DNA from: Streptomyces sp. NBC_00344
GTDB taxonomy: Bacteria > Actinomycetota > Actinomycetes > Streptomycetales > Streptomycetaceae
NCBI RefSeq assembly: GCF_036088315.1
Contig: NZ_CP107996.1
Span: forward strand, 5,353,501 to 5,417,500
Direction: 5' to 3'
Length of the DNA stretch: 64,000 bases
The notes under the pieces are model-generated. The model was not told where the DNA came from, searched no databases, and was given only the letters and a program-made list of their open reading frames with translations. The translations under genes were made by a program, and so were the position numbers. Position 1 is the stretch's first letter. The number at the start of each line of letters is the position of its first letter. Shown here piece by piece: positions 59,916-64,000 of the stretch.

Positions 59916-61829
59916 ATGACGGCCGAGCTGGTCCGGGGGCAGAACCACCCCCTGCCCGGGACCCGACTGGAAATCCGCATATCGGCCGGGAAGCCGGTCA
60001 TGGCCGGGGCCACGCTCGGCGACGAACACGGGCGCGTCCGCTCCACGGAATGGGTCGCCCACCCGGGGACGCCGCTGCTCCCCGGTCTGGAGGTGTCCCG
60101 GCAGGCAGCCGCCGACCACCGGCTCGCCGTGGACCTGGGGGCGCTGCCGGACGCGGTGCACCGGGTCAGTGTGCTGCTCGCCCTGCCCGCCCGTACCGGT
60201 GGCGCCGCCTCCTTCGGAGCCATCGCGGCCCCCTTCGCCTCCGTGACCGGACTGGACGGTCCGGAAGTCGCCAGCTACACGATCACCGGTCTCGGCGAGG
60301 AGTCGGCGTTGGTCGCCCTCGAGCTCTACCGGCGGCAGAGCGCCTGGAAGGTCCGTGCGGTCGGCCAGGGGTACGCGGGCGGTCTCGCAGAGCTGTTCCG
60401 GGACCAGGGGCTGCCGGGGGCCGGCGAGCTCGCACGGATCGTCGAGGACGCGGTGTCGGGTGGCATGGCCCGCTCGGTGGCGGCACCCCCGCCGCGTATG
60501 GCCGAGGGCGAGCGGGCAGTGCGAACGAGCGCGGTCGGCGCGGGTCCCGAGAACGACCAGCAGCCCGTGACGGGCAGCGGCTCGGTGGCACCTGCCGCAT
60601 CGGGTGCCGGCCCGGTCGACTACGCGCACCCGCGCAGACAGGCGGCCGCTCCGCCGTCTCCTCCCACCGCCGTGCCCGCCTCGCCCGGACAGCTCGCACG
60701 GCCGGTCGCCGGTGACGCCACCGGCTGGTCCATGGAGGAGCGCCTCTACAACCAGGTGTGGGGCATGTTCGAAGACCTGGCCCGGGCCGTGGCCGCCTGT
60801 CGAAGTGCCATCGGCTTCGCCGAGTCGCGCATGGAACGGGAGCTCGACCGGGCTCTTTCCGATCCGCGCAGCCGGATCGGCTCCGCAGGAACCCTGGCCC
60901 GCGAACAGGCTCAGGCCAAGCGTGACCAGCTGGCGGCGCAGGCCCGTGCGGCACTCGACCGCGACCTGGCCCAGCTCATCGCTGAATCCCAGGTGGTCGA
61001 ACCGGCCCTGGCACCCGCTTTCGCCCGCTGGGACAATCCCGTCTGGCACGGATACCGGGTCCCGATGGAGATACCGATGGCACTGCGCGTCGGCGATCTG
61101 CATCTTCCGGAATGTCCGGAACTGCGCATCCCGATGCTGGTCCGGCTTCCGCTGGAGCGGGGCCTGTGGGTCGACAGCGGCCGTACCGCCCCGGAGTCCT
61201 CGGGGCTGTCCGGCCCGGCCCGGCTGCGCACTCTTGCCATGGACACGGCTGTGGCTCTTGCCGCCCGGTTTCTGGCCGTGCATCCGGCAGGCGAGTTCGC
61301 GGTGCATGTCATCGATCCGGCCGGTTCCGCCGCCGGGCCACTCGCCCCACTTGTCAGGTCCGGGGCGCTCGATGAGCCACCGGCGAGCGGGGCGCGGGAG
61401 GTGGCCTCGGTGCTTGCCCGGCTCACCAGGCGCGTGGACCTCGTGCAGATGGCGGTTCGCGGAGGCGCGGCGGACTCCCTTCCACTCGACGTGGACAGCG
61501 CGGAGCAGCTGTTGATCATCAACGACTTTCCGCACGGCTTCGACGACCGGGCGCTCACCCAGCTGCGCTATCTCGCCGACGAGGGGCCGGCCGTCGGCGT
61601 CCACCTGCTGCTGGTAGCCGACCGGGAGGACGCCAGTACGTACGGCCCGCTGCTCGATCCCCTCTGGCGCTCCCTGCTGCGCGTCACTCCGGTGGCTGAC
61701 GATCACCTCGCCGACCCCTGGGTCGGCCACGCCTGGACGTTTGAGCCATTGCTGGTGCCGGGCGGCAGTGATGTGCTTCAGCAGGTGCTCGGCCATGTCG
61801 TGGAGGCGCGTCGTGCCTGGCCCCGCTGA
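59916..61829 (+). CDS. TerD-like domain fused to degenerate FtsK-like ATPase domain
   Basis: 637 residues. Residues 1-175 are a divergent TerD domain (GAASFGAIAAPFASVTGLDG; ALVALELYRRQSAWKVRAVG parallels the end of classical TerD, but Ca2+ ligands are lost). A Pro/Ala linker of about 90 residues leads to a helical segment (MFEDLARAVAACRSAIGFAE) and a C-terminal FtsK/HerA-like ATPase fold: RIPMLVRLPLERGLWVDSG, MDTAVALAARFLAVHPAGEF, LLIINDFPHGFDDRALTQLR (Walker B-like). No Walker A Gly-Lys-Ser/Thr is present, so it probably does not hydrolyse ATP. Follows the TerD gene by 165 nt. Confidence 0.75.
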   Translation: MTAELVRGQNHPLPGTRLEIRISAGKPVMAGATLGDEHGRVRSTEWVAHPGTPLLPGLEVSRQAAADHRLAVDLGALPDAVHRVSVLLALPARTGGAASFGAIAAPFASVTGLDGPEVASYTITGLGEESALVALELYRRQSAWKVRAVGQGYAGGLAELFRDQGLPGAGELARIVEDAVSGGMARSVAAPPPRMAEGERAVRTSAVGAGPENDQQPVTGSGSVAPAASGAGPVDYAHPRRQAAAPPSPPTAVPASPGQLARPVAGDATGWSMEERLYNQVWGMFEDLARAVAACRSAIGFAESRMERELDRALSDPRSRIGSAGTLAREQAQAKRDQLAAQARAALDRDLAQLIAESQVVEPALAPAFARWDNPVWHGYRVPMEIPMALRVGDLHLPECPELRIPMLVRLPLERGLWVDSGRTAPESSGLSGPARLRTLAMDTAVALAARFLAVHPAGEFAVHVIDPAGSAAGPLAPLVRSGALDEPPASGAREVASVLARLTRRVDLVQMAVRGGAADSLPLDVDSAEQLLIINDFPHGFDDRALTQLRYLADEGPAVGVHLLLVADREDASTYGPLLDPLWRSLLRVTPVADDHLADPWVGHAWTFEPLLVPGGSDVLQQVLGHVVEARRAWPR

Positions 61830-62107
61830 TCTCGTCACCCGCTGACTCAGCCCGAGGTTCCGGACCACTTCGCCGGCCCGAGGACCGTCCGCATCCCCGG
61901 CGGAGCCGGCGCACGGCTTCGGCTTCGGCTGCGGTGCATCTCGAGGCGGGGGACGTCCATACGCCGGACATCCGGGTGCTCGTCAATGCGGCGAGGTGCT
62001 GCGGCTGTCGTTGTGCGCATGGCAAGGATCACGACCCACTGTCGGCGACTTGGCTCTTCCTTACCTTTCTCTTTACCTGTCCTTGGTGCTTCCTGTACTC
62101 TTCTTTT
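61830..62107. other. 278-nt region upstream of the TerC riboswitch
   Basis: No supported gene. The pyrimidine-rich end contains TACTCT (62096-62101), the best -10 candidate for the riboswitch transcript, with TTACCT 17 nt upstream as a weak -35. Confidence 0.45.
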
Positions 62108-62108
62108 G

Positions 62109-62222
62109 TGCGGAGGGGAGTACTCCCCAAGTGCGACGTTCCGTCAGTACGGACCACCCGGTCCCGGGGCGTCGGCCCATTGCGCCGATGAACGGCGCGG
62201 GTGGAAGAGACCTCCGGTAGCC
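62109..62222 (+). ncRNA. yybP-ykoY (Mn2+) riboswitch
   Basis: Conserved elements of the yybP-ykoY aptamer appear in order: GGAGGGGAGTACTCC (62112-62126, the GGGGAGTA loop L1), GCGACGTTCCGTCAGTACG (62133-62151, with GTCAGTACG of L3), the GC-rich arm around 62161-62200, and GAGACCTCCGGTAGC (62208-62222) closing P1. P1 is CGGAGG (62111-62116) with CCTCCG (62211-62216). CCTCCGG (62211-62217) can instead pair with CCGGAGG (62253-62259), the ribosome binding site of terC. So Mn2+-bound aptamer should free translation and the unbound form should hide it. Manganese control of TerC/MntP-type genes by this class is established elsewhere. Confidence 0.85.
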
Positions 62223-62263
62223 ACGACGCTGACCAAGTAGCCGTAGCAATCGCCGGAGGCGTG

Positions 62264-63244
62264 ATGAATGTTTCCCTGACCCTGTGGGCGCTGACCATTG
62301 CCGGTCTGATCGCCCTGATCGCCGTCGACTTCGTCATCGGGCGCAAGCCTCACGACGTATCGATCAAGGAAGCCGGAATCTGGACAGTGGCCTGGATAGC
62401 CCTGGCCGCACTCTTCGGGCTGGGCCTGCTGTTCTTCGGAAGCAGTCAGGCGTCGGGTGAGTTCTTCGCCGGCTTCATCACCGAGAAGTCGCTCAGCGTC
62501 GACAATCTCTTCGTCTTCATCCTGATCATGGCGAAGTTCTCGGTGCCTTCTCATCTTCAGCAGCGTGTGCTGCTCTTCGGCGTGCTGATCGCGCTCGTCC
62601 TTCGTGCGGTGTTCATCGCCGCGGGGGCCGCGATCATCGCCGGTTTCTCATGGGTGTTCTTTTTGTTCGGTGCCTTCCTGATCTACACCGCCTGGAAGCT
62701 CATCAAGGAGGCGCGCTCCGATGAGGACGAAGCGGAGTTCGAGGAGAACCGGCTGCTCAAGTCCATTGAGCGGCGTTTCGGAGTCGCGGACGGATATCAC
62801 GGCACCAAGCTCTTCATCAGGAGGAACGGCAAGCGCGTCCTGACCCCGCTGATGGTCGTCATGCTCGCCATCGGTACCACCGACGTGCTGTTCGCGATGG
62901 ACTCGATTCCCGCGATCTTCGGTCTCACCCAGGACCCCTACATCGTCTTCACGGCCAATGCCTTCGCGCTGATGGGCCTGCGGCAGCTGTACTTCCTCAT
63001 CGGCGGCCTGCTCACCAAGCTCGTGCACCTCAGCTACGGGCTGTCGGTCATCCTGGGCTTCATCGGTGTCAAGCTGTTGTTGCACGCACTGCACGAGTCC
63101 GGGGTGCATGTGCCCGAGATCTCCATACCGGTCTCGTTGGCGGTGATCTGCGGGGTGCTGATCGTCACCACCGTCACCAGTCTGATAGCCAACGGGAAGG
63201 CAGCGGCAGCCGAGGAGTCAGGCAAGGACCGCATCGACGCCTGA
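62264..63244 (+). CDS. terC: TerC-family manganese exporter
   Basis: 326 residues, about nine transmembrane helices. TerC/Alx signatures: SLSVDNLFVFILIMAKFSVP and IGTTDVLFAMDSIPAIFGLT, both with acidic residues inside membrane helices that coordinate Mn2+. A cytoplasmic loop KEARSDEDEAEFEENRLLK separates the halves. Members export Mn2+ during export of metalated proteins. Downstream of the yybP-ykoY riboswitch, which fits. GGAGG (62255-62259) is 4 nt before ATG 62264; GTG 62261 directly precedes it as an alternative. Confidence 0.94.
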   Translation: MNVSLTLWALTIAGLIALIAVDFVIGRKPHDVSIKEAGIWTVAWIALAALFGLGLLFFGSSQASGEFFAGFITEKSLSVDNLFVFILIMAKFSVPSHLQQRVLLFGVLIALVLRAVFIAAGAAIIAGFSWVFFLFGAFLIYTAWKLIKEARSDEDEAEFEENRLLKSIERRFGVADGYHGTKLFIRRNGKRVLTPLMVVMLAIGTTDVLFAMDSIPAIFGLTQDPYIVFTANAFALMGLRQLYFLIGGLLTKLVHLSYGLSVILGFIGVKLLLHALHESGVHVPEISIPVSLAVICGVLIVTTVTSLIANGKAAAAEESGKDRIDA

Positions 63245-63295
63245 CGACGGTGATCAACACCCGCGGCCGGCGCGCGGGCGCCGGGGCGGACGGGG

Positions 63296-63320
63296 GCCCC
63301 GGGGTGCATCCCCCCGGGGC
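63296..63320. terminator. hairpin between terC and the MBL-fold gene
   Basis: Perfect 9-bp arms GCCCCGGGG (63296-63304) and CCCCGGGGC (63312-63320), 7-nt loop TGCATCC, between two convergent genes. Confidence 0.65.
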
Positions 63321-63332
63321 GGAGCGGGGCGG

Positions 63333-63989
63333 TCACCAGCCTCGTGCACGCCACTCGCCGAGGTGCGGACGCTCGTCGCCCAGTGTGGTGTCGTGCCCGT
63401 GCCCGGGATAGATCCAGCTCTCGTCGGCGAGTCGGTCGAAGAGCTTCGCCTCGACGCCGTCGAGAAGGCTCGTGAAGGACTCGGGATTTTTGTCGGTCTT
63501 CCCGACGCCCCCGGGAAAGAGGCAGTCCCCGGTGAAGACATGGGGGTGGCCGTGCGGGTCGTCGTACACGAGCACGATGGACCCGGGGGTGTGGCCGATC
63601 AGCCGGCGGGCGGTCAGCGAGGCCTCGCCGACCTGGATCGTGTCGCCGTCCTCGACCGGCACGTCCGTGGACACGGGAATGCCGTCAGTGTCGTAGCGGC
63701 CCGCGTAGGTGCGGGCGCCGGTCGCGGCGACGACCGCCTCCAGGGACTGCCAGTGGTCACCGTGCCGGTGGGTCGTGACGACGGAGGTGATCGAGTCGTC
63801 GCCGATCAGCTGAAGCAGTGTCGTGGTGTCGTTGGCCGCGTCGATGAGCAATTGCTCACCGGTCGCCCGGCAGCGCAGCAGATACGCGTTGTTGTTCATC
63901 GGGCCCACGGCGACCTTGGAGATCATCAGAGCTGTCAGCTCGTGTACGTCCGCCCCGCCGCCGACCTTCACCATTCCGCTGTACGTCAT
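63333..63989 (-). CDS. MBL-fold metallo-hydrolase (glyoxalase II-like)
   Basis: 218 residues of the metallo-beta-lactamase fold with the metal motif THRHGDHW (HxHxDH) at about residue 73, then GHTPGS, FTGDCLFPGG and a final GHGHDTTLGDE. Closest in layout to the small glyoxalase II-like thioesterases of actinobacteria. N terminus MVKVGGGADVHELTALMISK; the first Met is in the last 12 nt of the window side. Possible roles include S-lactoyl-mycothiol or bacillithiol-type hydrolysis, inferred from the family and not from context. Confidence 0.88.
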   Translation of the reverse strand: MTYSGMVKVGGGADVHELTALMISKVAVGPMNNNAYLLRCRATGEQLLIDAANDTTTLLQLIGDDSITSVVTTHRHGDHWQSLEAVVAATGARTYAGRYDTDGIPVSTDVPVEDGDTIQVGEASLTARRLIGHTPGSIVLVYDDPHGHPHVFTGDCLFPGGVGKTDKNPESFTSLLDGVEAKLFDRLADESWIYPGHGHDTTLGDERPHLGEWRARGW

Positions 63990-64000
63990 GCCTCTGATTC

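Noticed and set aside
59838..61868. 676-codon minus-strand frame
   Set aside because: Antisense to the TerD/FtsK-like fusion; no motif or start signal.

Overview
The window is chromosomal DNA from a high-GC actinobacterium, almost certainly a Streptomyces. Third codon positions are nearly all G or C and GTG starts are common. The gene order around the pyruvate kinase, the ANTAR response regulator, the Liv transporter, polA, rpsA, coaE and uvrB is the one I associate with the Streptomyces core. I see no phage, plasmid, IS element or CRISPR array. Most of the window is ordinary core chromosome with small accessory insertions.

Layout. 0-9.4 kb: chorismate mutase, a phosphotransferase-fold protein, aminopeptidase N, a decarboxylase/N-monooxygenase pair that looks like part of a hydroxamate siderophore pathway, a Tat-exported 5'-nucleotidase and a SIMPL protein. 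9.5-19.5 kb: pyruvate kinase, an unusual tRNA with a LAGLIDADG-like gene beside it, an ANTAR response regulator, the branched-chain amino acid ABC operon and a hotdog thioesterase. 19.6-31.6 kb: an FdhF/YdeP-type molybdo-enzyme, DNA polymerase I, a secreted transglycosylase-like protein, HrpB helicase, a methyltransferase and ribosomal protein S1. 31.9-41.1 kb: PAC2 protein, CoaE, TPR protein, methyltransferase, lipoprotein, carboxylesterase, and a SNF2 helicase/SWIM pair. 41.2-47.3 kb: a sugar ABC operon with its LacI regulator and a glycoside hydrolase. 47.8-64 kb: three TerD-family proteins, a conserved protein of unknown function, a candidate permuted tRNA-like RNA, a pseudouridine catabolic pair, a WGR/propeller protein, Ogt, UvrB, TerC under a manganese riboswitch, and an MBL-fold hydrolase.

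How the genes work together. The strongest regulatory theme is DNA damage. polA, the WGR-domain gene, ogt and uvrB each have the actinobacterial RecA-independent promoter described for PafBC (TTGTCRGTG, 8 nt, TAnnnT) at exact spacing. For ogt and uvrB the two copies are mirrored in one divergent promoter. A second theme is leaderless initiation: at least seven genes start 6-7 nt after a good -10 hexamer with no ribosome binding site. A third is metal/stress physiology (TerD paralogues and TerC), where the TerC riboswitch can form two mutually exclusive helices, one of which hides the ribosome binding site.

The most novel-looking elements are at 51.24-51.35 kb, where the 3' half of a tRNA-like fold precedes its 5' half (a circularly permuted tRNA layout), and at 11.0-12.0 kb, where a short-variable-arm tRNA with a CAA anticodon lies next to a homing-endonuclease-like gene in a segment bounded by CGAAG palindromes.
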